Source: Allobrachymonas sp.
Lineage (GTDB): Bacteria; Pseudomonadota; Gammaproteobacteria; Burkholderiales; Burkholderiaceae_C
Direction of reading: 5' to 3'
NCBI GenBank assembly: GCA_012036375.1
Contig: JAAUOI010000112.1
Coordinates: forward strand, 1 to 8,635
DNA: 8,635 nucleotides
How positions within the stretch are numbered: the stretch's first letter is position 1; every line of letters starts with the position of its first letter. Positions 1-5,911 of this stretch are shown here, one piece after another. The notes below the pieces were generated by a model. The model made no database searches. It was not told the DNA's origin and saw only the letters and a program-made list of their open reading frames with translations. Both the position numbers and the translations under genes were made by a program.

Positions 1-1
1 G

Positions 2-367
2 CCTGCTGTGTCTGCTGCACCCGCACCTGTACTCGCACCCGCACCTGCACCGATGCCGATAACTGTGCCTGCCCTGCCTGCAGTCCCGCCGCCAGCAATA
101 GCTTCACCCACGCCAGGACAGACCATGCCCGCTCTTGCATCCAATGCGATCATTCCCCCTGTGCAGACTGCCAGCCTGACACCCGATCAACAACTGCGTG
201 CAGCGGCCTGCACGCATGCCAGTCTCACGCGCGGGCAAGCCATGCCGAGCACGCCGCCAACCGATGGTGCATACAGTTGCCCCGCAGGGCCTGCGCTAAC
301 GCAGTGCGAAACACTGTTGCGCAGCCAGCCGGCGCTCGTCAAGCGCTGCCAAGTGGCGGGGCGGTGA
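2..367 (+). CDS. Partial Ala/Pro-rich protein of unknown function (C-terminal part)
   Basis: The reading frame is open from the left edge to a TGA at 365-367, so only the C-terminal 121 residues are visible. The first 50 or so residues are a low-complexity Ala/Pro stretch with repeated PAPA and PAVPPP motifs, typical of an extended linker in an envelope or periplasmic protein. The rest is more ordinary sequence with four cysteines (CTHASL, YSCPAG, TQCETL, KRCQ), which could form disulfides in the periplasm. A GTG at 8 could be read as a start, but the frame continues upstream of it and the edge hides the true N-terminus. It converges with ung, whose stop lies about 75 bp away; I see no convincing terminator in the gap. 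I do not recognise the family, and the low-complexity half could be fortuitous, so confidence is moderate. Confidence 0.5.
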   Translation, partial: PAVSAAPAPVLAPAPAPMPITVPALPAVPPPAIASPTPGQTMPALASNAIIPPVQTASLTPDQQLRAAACTHASLTRGQAMPSTPPTDGAYSCPAGPALTQCETLLRSQPALVKRCQVAGR

Positions 368-441
368 GTTGCCTGACTGCAAGCGTGTTTGCGGTCAATT
401 GCTGCGCCAAATTGCGCGGATCACACGTTCAGGTCAGGCGC

Positions 442-1170
442 TCAGGTAAACAACTGATCGTCATGGAGCCAAGCCCGCGCTTGCCCAAAATGCCCGCAGC
501 CGATGAAAGGCTCGGGCGGGCGCAGGGCGGATAGGGGGGAGGGATGGTTGGCTGTGAGCACAAGGTGTCGGGCGTCTGCGTTATGCAGCGTAATCAGCCC
601 TTGCTTGGCCTGCGCATGGGCACCCCAAAGCATGAAAACCACGGGCTCACTCTTTCGCGCGCAAGCCTCAATCAGTGCATCGGTGAGCGTTTCCCAGCCG
701 CGCTTGGCATGCGATGCCGGTTGACCTTCTTCGACCGTCAGGCAGGTGTTGAGCAGCAACACGCCTTGCGCGGCCCACGCTCTGAGTGAGCCGTGCGAGG
801 GCGCTGAAATTTCCAGATCGCGCTGAATTTCTTTGAAGATGTTGCGCAAGCTCGGCGGAATTTTCACGCCACGCGCCACCGAAAACGCCAGCCCCTCCGC
901 TTGCCCTGCGCCGTGGTACGGGTCTTGCCCCAAGATCACCACACGCACGTTGGCAAGCGCCGTCAATTGCAAAGCCACAAATGGCTCGGGCGGATAAATC
1001 ACCGCCCCCGATTGCTGGCGCGATTGCAACAACGCCTGCAAGTTGCGCCCAGCGGGACCGCCCATGAATGATTGCACCAGCGGCAACCAATCGGTTTGCA
1101 CGCGCTGCGTCTCAAGCGACCCCAGCCACTGCCCGCTGGGCAGGTCATCAAGCAACGATTTTTGAGTCAA
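442..1170 (-). CDS. ung: Uracil-DNA glycosylase, family 1
   Basis: Ung removes uracil from DNA by cleaving the N-glycosidic bond, starting base excision repair in the cytoplasm. At 242 residues it is slightly longer than the E. coli enzyme. The family signatures are all present: the water-activating loop GQDPYHG at residues 81-87 with the catalytic Asp83, LLLNTCLTVEEG at 138-149 (uracil-binding Asn141), and the HPSPLS DNA-intercalation loop at 209-214 with the catalytic His209. The start is TTG at 1170: no ATG or GTG lies in frame between it and an upstream in-frame stop, and a GAGG ribosome-binding site sits 5 nt before it. It follows trpC on the same strand after a 70-bp gap, so it may be read as the last gene of the trp transcript or from its own weak promoter in that gap. 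The assignment is secure. Confidence 0.96.
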   Translation of the reverse strand: MTQKSLLDDLPSGQWLGSLETQRVQTDWLPLVQSFMGGPAGRNLQALLQSRQQSGAVIYPPEPFVALQLTALANVRVVILGQDPYHGAGQAEGLAFSVARGVKIPPSLRNIFKEIQRDLEISAPSHGSLRAWAAQGVLLLNTCLTVEEGQPASHAKRGWETLTDALIEACARKSEPVVFMLWGAHAQAKQGLITLHNADARHLVLTANHPSPLSALRPPEPFIGCGHFGQARAWLHDDQLFT

Positions 1171-1175
1171 TTTGG

Positions 1176-1180
1176 CCTCT
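1176..1180 (-). promoter_or_regulatory. Ribosome-binding site that fixes the TTG start of ung
   Basis: Read on the minus strand this is AGAGG, followed by 5 nt (CCAAA) and then TTG. It is the reason for taking the TTG at 1170 as the ung start, because no other start codon is available in frame. Confidence 0.65.
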
Positions 1181-1201
1181 AGCCGGCATAAAATATGCGT
1201 G

Positions 1202-1221
1202 GAGTGCTATTGAAATAATAG
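1202..1221 (+). repeat. AT-rich imperfect palindrome, GAGTGCTATT family, copy 1
   Basis: GAGTGCTATTGAAATAATAG forms an imperfect inverted repeat (GCTATT...AATAGT) in the gap between trpC and ung. The same GAGTGCTATT start recurs at 4590-4606 (minus strand, inside ltaE) and at 5890-5911 (over the trpG stop codon). It resembles short dispersed palindromes that I associate with Comamonadaceae genomes; that link is from memory and was not checked. Confidence 0.45.
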
Positions 1222-1240
1222 TATGTTGATGCGAGTGAAT

Positions 1241-2110
1241 TCAAGCAAACAAAGCGGCCAACGCCTGCCCCGGCTCATCCGCCCGCATGAATGCTTCGCC
1301 CACGAGGAAGGCGTGCACATCGGCCCCTCGCATGCGCTGCACATCCTCTTTACCCAGAATGCCGCTCTCAGTCACCAGCAATTTGTCTTTCGGCACATCC
1401 GCCAGCATCGAAAGTGTGGTGTCCAGCGTAACTTCAAAGGTGTGCAAATTGCGGTTGTTGATCCCCAGCATGGTTTTGCTCGGCACATTTTTCAGCTTCA
1501 ACGCCCGCTCCAGCTCCGCGCGGTCATGCACCTCGACCAGCACCGCCATGTCGAGCGACAAAGCGCAGGCTTGCAAATCCGCCATCTGCGCATCATCGAG
1601 GCAAGCTGCTATCAGCAAAATACAATCCGCGCCCATCGCGCGAGACTCATAAATTTGATACGGCTCAATCATGAAATCTTTGCGCAACACGGGCAGCTCG
1701 CAAGAGGCGCGTGCCAGCTTCAAATAATCCGGCGCACCTTGGAAAAACTGCCGATCCGTGAGCACAGAGAGGCAAGCAGCGGACACAACTTTCGCCCGAG
1801 CCTCATCGCTGAGCTTGGAAGTTTTCTCAGCTTTTTGAATCTGCGCCAAATTCCCCATCGCATAACTCTGCGCAATATCGGCCGGATCAAACTCCTCGCG
1901 GAGCACGCCCTTGGACGGCGAAGCCTTCTTCACCTCCGCAATCACTGCCGCATGCCCCTTGGCAATCTTCGCTCGCATCGCGCCCACGTAATCGCGCACC
2001 CCTGTGCGGCTCTCCGCATCCGCGCGGATGGTTTCAAAAGACTGCTTGCGCTTGGCAGCGGCGATTTCTTCGCGTTTGACGGTGATGATTTTTTGGAGGA
2101 TGTCAGACAT
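1241..2110 (-). CDS. trpC: Indole-3-glycerol-phosphate synthase
   Basis: TrpC is the TIM-barrel enzyme that converts 1-(2-carboxyphenylamino)-1-deoxyribulose 5-phosphate to indole-3-glycerol phosphate. The family signature AEVKKASPSKG lies at residues 58-68, with the further catalytic stretch VLRKDFMIEPYQ at 141-152, the GINNRNLHTFEV strand, and the C-terminal phosphate-binding TESGI and FLVGEAFM segments. At 289 residues it is about 23 longer than the usual 265. The excess is a single segment, roughly residues 85-110, where other family members have a short SYAxHG-AACLSVLTD junction. The rest aligns with Comamonadaceae-type TrpC in my memory. The ATG at 2110 is the obvious start, with only a weak GAG-like ribosome-binding site. 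It is cut off from trpD by the divergent vapBC pair, so it depends either on read-through or on a promoter in the 76-bp gap upstream. Confidence 0.96.
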   Translation of the reverse strand: MSDILQKIITVKREEIAAAKRKQSFETIRADAESRTGVRDYVGAMRAKIAKGHAAVIAEVKKASPSKGVLREEFDPADIAQSYAMGNLAQIQKAEKTSKLSDEARAKVVSAACLSVLTDRQFFQGAPDYLKLARASCELPVLRKDFMIEPYQIYESRAMGADCILLIAACLDDAQMADLQACALSLDMAVLVEVHDRAELERALKLKNVPSKTMLGINNRNLHTFEVTLDTTLSMLADVPKDKLLVTESGILGKEDVQRMRGADVHAFLVGEAFMRADEPGQALAALFA

Positions 2111-2150
2111 GGCTCTATTATCGTTTCCGGCAAGGCTTCACAAACCACAA

Positions 2151-2186
2151 TTGCACAGTTTCTGTGAATTTATGAAAATTTAAATT
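2151..2186 (+). promoter_or_regulatory. Candidate vapBC promoter/operator region
   Basis: The AT-rich sequence just before vapB contains a perfect short palindrome, CACAG-TTT-CTGTG (2154-2166), followed by AATTT/AAATT half-sites up to the ATG. Ribbon-helix-helix antitoxins usually bind such palindromes to repress their own operon. A TTGCAC at 2151 could serve as a -35 box, but no good -10 box lies at the right spacing, and there is no visible ribosome-binding site before the ATG. The operator role is inferred from position and symmetry only. The region also lies directly upstream of trpC on the other strand. Confidence 0.35.
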
Positions 2187-2477
2187 ATGCGCAATATCAC
2201 CCTCAGCGTCGACGAACCCACCTACCGCACCGCCCGCATCGTCGCGGCAGAGCAAGGCATCAGCGTGAGCGCCTTGGTGCGCAACTATTTGCAAAGCCTG
2301 CGGCCTGTGCAAAGCACGGCCGCGCCAATGAGCTTGGAGGAAACCTTCAATTGGGCAGCGCAGGGCTACAGCGCTGGCCAGCGTCTCTCTCGCGAAGAGC
2401 TGTATGACCGCAAGGCTGCGCGTGAAGAGGCCAAAGCGATGTTTGCAAGCCAAGCAAAAGCGAAAGCTAATCCATGA
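2187..2477 (+). CDS. Ribbon-helix-helix antitoxin, VapB-like
   Basis: This 96-residue protein begins with MRNITLSVDEPTYRTARIVA, a ribbon-helix-helix DNA-binding fold at about residues 1-38 (beta strand NITLSVDEPTY, then helices with EQGISVSALVRNYLQSL). The charged C-terminal half, ending in a Lys/Ala-rich tail, is the expected toxin-binding region. It is followed immediately by a PIN-domain toxin whose natural ATG at 2474 overlaps the antitoxin stop (ATGA), the usual arrangement for a co-translated toxin-antitoxin pair. The antitoxin would neutralise the toxin and repress the operon. The pair is oriented opposite to the surrounding trp genes, which suggests insertion. No strong ribosome-binding site is seen, so it may be translated from a nearly leaderless message. 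The exact subfamily is uncertain, so no gene symbol is given. Confidence 0.85.
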   Translation: MRNITLSVDEPTYRTARIVAAEQGISVSALVRNYLQSLRPVQSTAAPMSLEETFNWAAQGYSAGQRLSREELYDRKAAREEAKAMFASQAKAKANP

Positions 2478-2907
2478 GCTTGCGTTTTACGACAGCAACA
2501 TCCTGCTTGATGCCTATTCAAAAACAACCAGCGAAACTCACAAGCGAGATATAGCGCGACAACTTCTTCTGGCTAGCAATTGGTGCATCTCTGCACAGGT
2601 GTTGCAAGAGTTTTATTCCAATGCGATCAGAGCGCGGGCAGGCCAAATCGTGATGCTAAACAGCGCAGAGGCTCAAATGGTCGTGAGCAATATTGCCAGC
2701 AAAGTCCTGTGTGCGGTGGATGAGCCATTGGTTCAACAGGCCATCCGCATCAGCCAACGCCACCAACTTTCCTATTGGGATGGCGCGATCGTGGCTGCTG
2801 CTGTACGTTGCGGGGCAGATGAATTAGTTTCTGAGGATTTGAATGCGGGGCAGGTGATTGAGGGGATGGAAGTGGTCAATCCGTTCGGGTTGTGTCACGT
2901 TGCGTAG
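2474..2907 (+). CDS. PIN-domain toxin, VapC-like, with apparent 1-base frameshift near its start
   Basis: This is a PIN-domain ribonuclease, the likely toxin partner of the preceding antitoxin. The acidic active-site residues are visible: Asp in FYDSN near the N-terminus, Glu in LQEFYSN, Asp in SYWDGAIVA, and Asp in SEDLNAG (about residues 7, 46, 103 and 122 of the repaired protein). The body of the frame has no start codon close by. The natural start, ATG at 2474 overlapping the antitoxin TGA, is one frame off. Adding one T to the run at 2485-2488 joins them and gives MSLRFYDSNILL and a 144-residue protein of normal PIN length. Either the sequence has a homopolymer error or the toxin is really inactivated. 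It ends 9 bp from the trpD stop, tail to tail. PIN assignment is firm, functionality uncertain. Confidence 0.85.
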
Positions 2908-2916
2908 TCGGTAGTT

Positions 2917-3939
2917 TTAAGCCTGTGTCTTCGCCACAAAATCCGCCATCTTCGTCTTCGCCGCCCCCGATTCGAGCGCCTTTTTTGCCGCCTCAATCCC
3001 CTCTTTGATCGAGCCACTCGCATTTGCCGCATACAGCGCCGCACCTGCGTTCAGCAAGACGATGTCGCGCGCGGCGCTGGGTTTGTTGTCCAGCACATCG
3101 AGCAGCATTTGCTTGCTTTGCTCCGGCGTTTCCACGCGCAGGCTGCGGGTGCTGGCCATGGGTAGCCCAAAGTCTTCGGGGTGGATTTCATATTCGGAGA
3201 TTTCGCCGTTTTTGAGCTCGCCTACGAGCGTGGCCGCGCCTAGGCTCACTTCATCCATGCCGTCTCGCCCGTACACCACGAGCGCATGCTCTGCGCCCAA
3301 GCGCTGCAAGGCGCGCACCTGAATGCCCACGAGATCGGGGTGGAACACGCCCATCAAAATATTGGGCGCGCTAGCAGGATTGGTGAGCGGGCCCAGGATG
3401 TTGAAGATGGTGCGCACGCCCAGCTCTTTGCGGATGGGGGCGACGTGCTTCATCGCGGTATGGTGATTCGGAGCGAACATGAAGCCGATGCCGACGTCTT
3501 CAATACATTGCGCGATCTGCTCCGGCTTCAAGTTGATGTTCACGCCCAGCGCTTCAAGCACATCGGCGCTGCCCGATTTGCTGCTCACGCTGCGGCCACC
3601 GTGCTTGCTCACCTTCGCGCCCGCTGCTGCGGCAACGAACATGGCGCAGGTGGAAATATTGAACGTGTGCGAGCCATCGCCGCCCGTGCCGACGATGTCA
3701 ACGAGGTGCTTTTTGTCTGCGACATTCACTTTGGTAGAAAACTCGCGCATCACTTGCGCGGCGGCGGTGATTTCGCCAATGGTTTCTTTCTTCACGCGCA
3801 AGCCCGTGATGAGTGCGGCCATCATCACGGGGCTCATCTCGCCGCTCATAATTTTGCGCACGACGCTGAGCATCTCGTCGTGGAAGATCTCGCGGTGTTC
3901 GATGGTGCGTTGTAGGGCTTCTTGGGGGGTGATGGGCAT
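2917..3939 (-). CDS. trpD: Anthranilate phosphoribosyltransferase
   Basis: TrpD transfers phosphoribose from PRPP to anthranilate, the second step of tryptophan synthesis. The protein has 340 residues, normal for the family, with an N-terminal helical domain (to about 75) and the catalytic domain after it. Visible signatures are the PRPP-binding GTGGDGS at residues 84-90, NIST at 94-97, KHGGRSVSSKSGSADVLEALG at about 112-132, and a DEVSLG metal-site motif further on. The start is ATG at 3939 (MPITPQEAL), with a GAGAG ribosome-binding site 8 nt upstream. A longer in-frame reading exists, but its extra N-terminus (MYSFSVFRVL...) is only translated terminal repeat of the inserted element and should not be used. 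The leader between that element and trpD is 37 nt. Confidence 0.97.
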   Translation of the reverse strand: MPITPQEALQRTIEHREIFHDEMLSVVRKIMSGEMSPVMMAALITGLRVKKETIGEITAAAQVMREFSTKVNVADKKHLVDIVGTGGDGSHTFNISTCAMFVAAAAGAKVSKHGGRSVSSKSGSADVLEALGVNINLKPEQIAQCIEDVGIGFMFAPNHHTAMKHVAPIRKELGVRTIFNILGPLTNPASAPNILMGVFHPDLVGIQVRALQRLGAEHALVVYGRDGMDEVSLGAATLVGELKNGEISEYEIHPEDFGLPMASTRSLRVETPEQSKQMLLDVLDNKPSAARDIVLLNAGAALYAANASGSIKEGIEAAKKALESGAAKTKMADFVAKTQA

Positions 3940-3976
3940 GATGTTTTCTCTCAAGTGAGGGGTGAGGTTCTGTTTT

Positions 3977-4111
3977 CTAGGTAACGCGAAAAGCGCGAAA
4001 AGGACGCGAAAAACGCTAAAAGAATACAATTTTTTGATTAACTTGTCGTTTGATACTTTTTCGTGCTTTTCGCGGGTTTTCGCGGGTTTTCGCGCTTTTC
4101 GCGTTACCTAG
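3977..4111. mobile_element. 135-bp MITE-like element with terminal inverted repeats, no gene
   Basis: The element begins CTAGGTAACGCGAAAAGCGC and ends with the reverse complement; the first 25 bases at each end are identical. Further in, both arms continue as degenerate CGCGAAAA units about 10 bp apart. The central 25-30 bp is AT-rich and non-coding. The termini match those of the 466-bp element at 6506-6971 over the first 16 bases and again after one substitution, so this is most simply a gene-less derivative of the same family. It fills most of the ltaE-trpD gap. Its right-hand CTAG overlaps the end of ltaE and supplies that gene's TAG stop. In the trp transcript it would fold into a stem of at least 25 bp, which could affect read-through into trpD or act as an RNase III site (inference). 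Confidence 0.75.
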
Positions 4112-5193
4112 TCACTGCCTCTGAAATACGATTGAATCACGGCAATCGCCCGATCTACGCCTTCTTGATCTACATCCAAATGCGTCACAAAGCGCAGCCG
4201 ATACAAGCCGGTGGCCAAGATGTTGCGCTGCTTGAGATGTGCGATCAAGCCTGCGGCTTTGGCTTTCAAAGGCTCGCGCACATCGACAAAGACGATGTTG
4301 CTGTGCACGGGATCTACGGTTAAACCGTCGATCTGCGCCAGCGCATCGCCCAAACGTTCGGCCAAGGCGTGGTCTTGCGCCAAGCGCTCCACATGATGAT
4401 CCAAAGCGTAGATTGCAGCGGCTGCCAGCATGCCGGCTTGGCGCATGCCGCCGCCAGCCATTTTGCGGATGCGATGCGCTGTCTGAATCAACTCGCGCGA
4501 GCCGCAAAGTGCGGAGCCCACCGGTGCGCCCAAGCCTTTGCTGAAGCAGACGCTGACTGAATCGAAGTTTTGAGCAATGGCTCTTGCTTCTAATTCAATA
4601 GCACTCTGCGCAGGTAATATGCCGGCTAACGGCGTATTTGGCATTAAATTCATGGCTTGAGCTGTTGCAGCGTTGAACAGACGCGCGCCGTCCAAATGCG
4701 TGGCCAAGCCTTTGCTGCGGGCCAGCTCAGTTGCTGCTTTCACGTATTCCAAAGGCAGCAGTTTGCCGCCCAAAGTGTTTTCTAAGCAAAGCAAGCGCGT
4801 GCGAGCGAAGTGCGCATCATCGGGCTTGATTTGCGCTTCAATCTCTGCAAGCGGCAATGTTCCGTCTGTCTCATGCGCAATCGGCTGTGGTTGCACGCTG
4901 CCCAGCACCGCCGCACCGCCGCCCTCCCAGCGGTAGCAATGCGCCATCTGCCCCACAAGATATTCATCGCCGCGTTGGCAATGCGAGAGAATCGCACAAA
5001 AATTGCTCTGCGTACCCGTTGGTACAAACAGTGCTGCTTCAAAGCCAAGCAGCGCGGCAATTTTTTCTTGCAGCGCATTGACCGTCGGGTCATCGCCAAA
5101 CACATCATCGCCCAAAGGCGCAGCCAGCATCGCCTCGCGCATCGCGGCAGTGGGCTGGGTGACGGTGTCGCTGCGCAGGTCAACAGTTTTCAT
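4108..5193 (-). CDS. ltaE: Low-specificity L-threonine aldolase
   Basis: This is a PLP-dependent fold-type I enzyme that cleaves threonine or allo-threonine to glycine and acetaldehyde. The signatures are the N-terminal MKTVDLRSDTVTQPT, GDDVFGDDPTVNALQ (29-43), FVPTGTQSN (56-64), HLDGARLFNA (166-175, with the cofactor-contacting Asp168) and SVCFSKGLGAPVGS (214-227), where Lys219 is the Schiff-base lysine. The length of 361 exceeds the usual 335-345. The extra residues form one segment, about 182-205, between HLDGARLFNA and FDSVSVCFSKG. Part of its DNA is a copy of the GAGTGCTATT repeat. The ATG at 5193 lies 3 nt after the lysE stop, so the two are probably translationally coupled. The TAG stop lies in the CTAG edge of the 135-bp element. 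A tryptophan-related role is not implied; the gene simply rides in the trp operon. Confidence 0.93.
   Translation of the reverse strand: MKTVDLRSDTVTQPTAAMREAMLAAPLGDDVFGDDPTVNALQEKIAALLGFEAALFVPTGTQSNFCAILSHCQRGDEYLVGQMAHCYRWEGGGAAVLGSVQPQPIAHETDGTLPLAEIEAQIKPDDAHFARTRLLCLENTLGGKLLPLEYVKAATELARSKGLATHLDGARLFNAATAQAMNLMPNTPLAGILPAQSAIELEARAIAQNFDSVSVCFSKGLGAPVGSALCGSRELIQTAHRIRKMAGGGMRQAGMLAAAAIYALDHHVERLAQDHALAERLGDALAQIDGLTVDPVHSNIVFVDVREPLKAKAAGLIAHLKQRNILATGLYRLRFVTHLDVDQEGVDRAIAVIQSYFRGSD
4590..4606 (-). repeat. GAGTGCTATT family repeat, copy 2, inside ltaE
   Basis: Read on the minus strand this is GAGTGCTATTGAATTAG, sharing 13 consecutive bases (GAGTGCTATTGAA) with the copy at 1202. 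It encodes part of the SAIELEA stretch within the extra segment of LtaE. A single 13-base match can occur by chance in a window this size, so the claim rests on three copies with the same start and AT-rich palindrome-like context. Confidence 0.35.
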
Positions 5194-5196
5194 GGT

Positions 5197-5846
5197 TTAT
5201 CTTTCACTGAGTGCAAGTTTGACACCAAAGCCGACGAACATCGCTCCCGCTGCGCGTTCGAGCCAGACGAGGCCATTTTGTATGGTGTTCATGCGGCGGC
5301 TGACCCAGGCAGCGAGGATCACATAGCCCATGTTGATGGGAATGGCGTTGATGTTGAAGATCAGGCCGAGAACGAGAAAACCTAGCGTGGCCTGCGGCGC
5401 TTGCGCATCAATGAATTGCGGCAAAACGCCAGAAAGAAAAGGGCTACTTTCGGATTGAGCGCATTCGACATGAAGCCTTGGATAAAGATGGTTTTGATGG
5501 TGGGTTGCGCGGCTGGCGAATGAGCAGTGTCAAACCCCGATGCAGAAGTGGGCGCAGGTGTGCGCAGCATCTTCCAACCGATATAGATCAAATACGCCGC
5601 CCCGATCCATTTGAGCACCATAAATGCTGTAGCAGAGGCGGCGATCAATGCACCTAAACCGATGGTGGCGGCCAGCACATGCGCCAAACAGCCCGCAAAA
5701 ATTCCAGCCATCGCCACTACGCCTGCACGCAAACCGCCGCGCAAAGTGCTGCCCACCATGTAAAACACATCAGGCCCCGGCGTGAGATTGAGCGCCCAGC
5801 CTGCGAGGATGAAGAGCCAGAGGTTTTGAATGCCTGAATCAGTCAA
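5197..5846 (-). CDS. LysE/RhtB-family amino-acid exporter, with apparent 1-base frameshift
   Basis: This is an inner-membrane exporter of the LysE/RhtB superfamily, which pumps amino acids or related metabolites out of the cell. The N-terminal signature LAGWALNLTPGPDVFYMVGSTL is diagnostic, and hydrophobic segments follow at GVVAMAGIFAGCLAHVLAATIGLGALIAAS and FMVLKWIGAAYLIYIGWKML, then NALNPKVALFFLAF. The frame then breaks. The second part (LPQFIDAQAP... to FVGFGVKLALSER) continues in another frame. Adding one base to the A4 run at 5423-5426 restores FFLAFLPQFIDA and a 216-residue protein, normal for the family. Either a homopolymer error or a real inactivation would explain this. The start is TTG at 5846, supported by AAAAGG 8 nt upstream. 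It precedes ltaE by 3 nt. A substrate cannot be deduced; neighbouring ltaE hints at threonine or a related amino acid, but only weakly. Confidence 0.9.
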
Positions 5847-5854
5847 TTTTTAAG

Positions 5855-5860
5855 CCTTTT
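5855..5860 (-). promoter_or_regulatory. Ribosome-binding site that fixes the TTG start of the lysE-family gene
   Basis: AAAAGG on the minus strand lies 8 nt before TTG at 5846. The LysE N-terminus (LAGWALNLTPGPD) begins about 14 residues later, which fits a full-length start here. Confidence 0.55.
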
Positions 5861-5889
5861 GAGTCGTTAGCCGTCATGGAATGTGCGCT

Positions 5890-5911
5890 GAGTGCTATTA
5901 TATTTATAGTA
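5890..5911 (+). repeat. GAGTGCTATT family repeat, copy 3, over the trpG stop codon
   Basis: The sequence starts GAGTGCTATT and forms an imperfect palindrome TGCTATTA-TAT-TTATAGTA. It overlaps the last codons and the TAA stop of trpG, so the final residues of TrpG (LL) come from it. A short AT-rich hairpin here could mark the trpG mRNA end, but it has no U-tract or GC-rich stem and is not a typical terminator. Confidence 0.4.

Noticed and set aside
373..439. GCCTGAC/GTCAGGC inverted repeat between the left-edge gene and ung, as a possible bidirectional terminator
   Set aside because: The loop is over 50 nt and there is no T-run on either strand; not a convincing terminator.
277..534. Plus-strand frame overlapping the end of the Ala/Pro-rich gene and the 3' end of ung
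   Set aside because: Overlaps two better-supported genes, has no recognisable motif and no ribosome-binding site.
1808..1835. GCTGAG...CTCAGC hairpin followed by TTTTT on the plus strand, resembling a terminator
   Set aside because: It lies within trpC on the opposite strand, no plus-strand gene precedes it, and the stem is only 6 bp.
1223..2167. Long plus-strand open frame opposite trpC
   Set aside because: It is an antisense shadow of trpC: His/Arg-rich composition and no family resemblance. The minus strand carries clear TrpC motifs.
3286..3915. Long plus-strand frame opposite trpD, and similar ones opposite ltaE and trpE
   Set aside because: Histidine- and alanine-rich mirror translations of GC-rich coding DNA, with no independent evidence of coding.
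3940..4029. Extended N-terminus for TrpD (MYSFSVFRVL...) and likewise for TrpG (MAFFAIFSRF...)
   Set aside because: Both extensions are translations of the elements' terminal repeats; conserved family starts with sensible positions lie at 3939 and 6491.
3977..4111. CRISPR-like array, suggested by repeated CGCGAAAA units
   Set aside because: Units are about 10 bp with no unique spacers, arranged as two inverted arms; no cas genes are present.
5415..5430. Programmed -1 frameshifting in the lysE-family gene
   Set aside because: The site lacks a canonical slippery heptamer and this family does not use recoding. A one-base homopolymer loss explains it, as in two other genes here.
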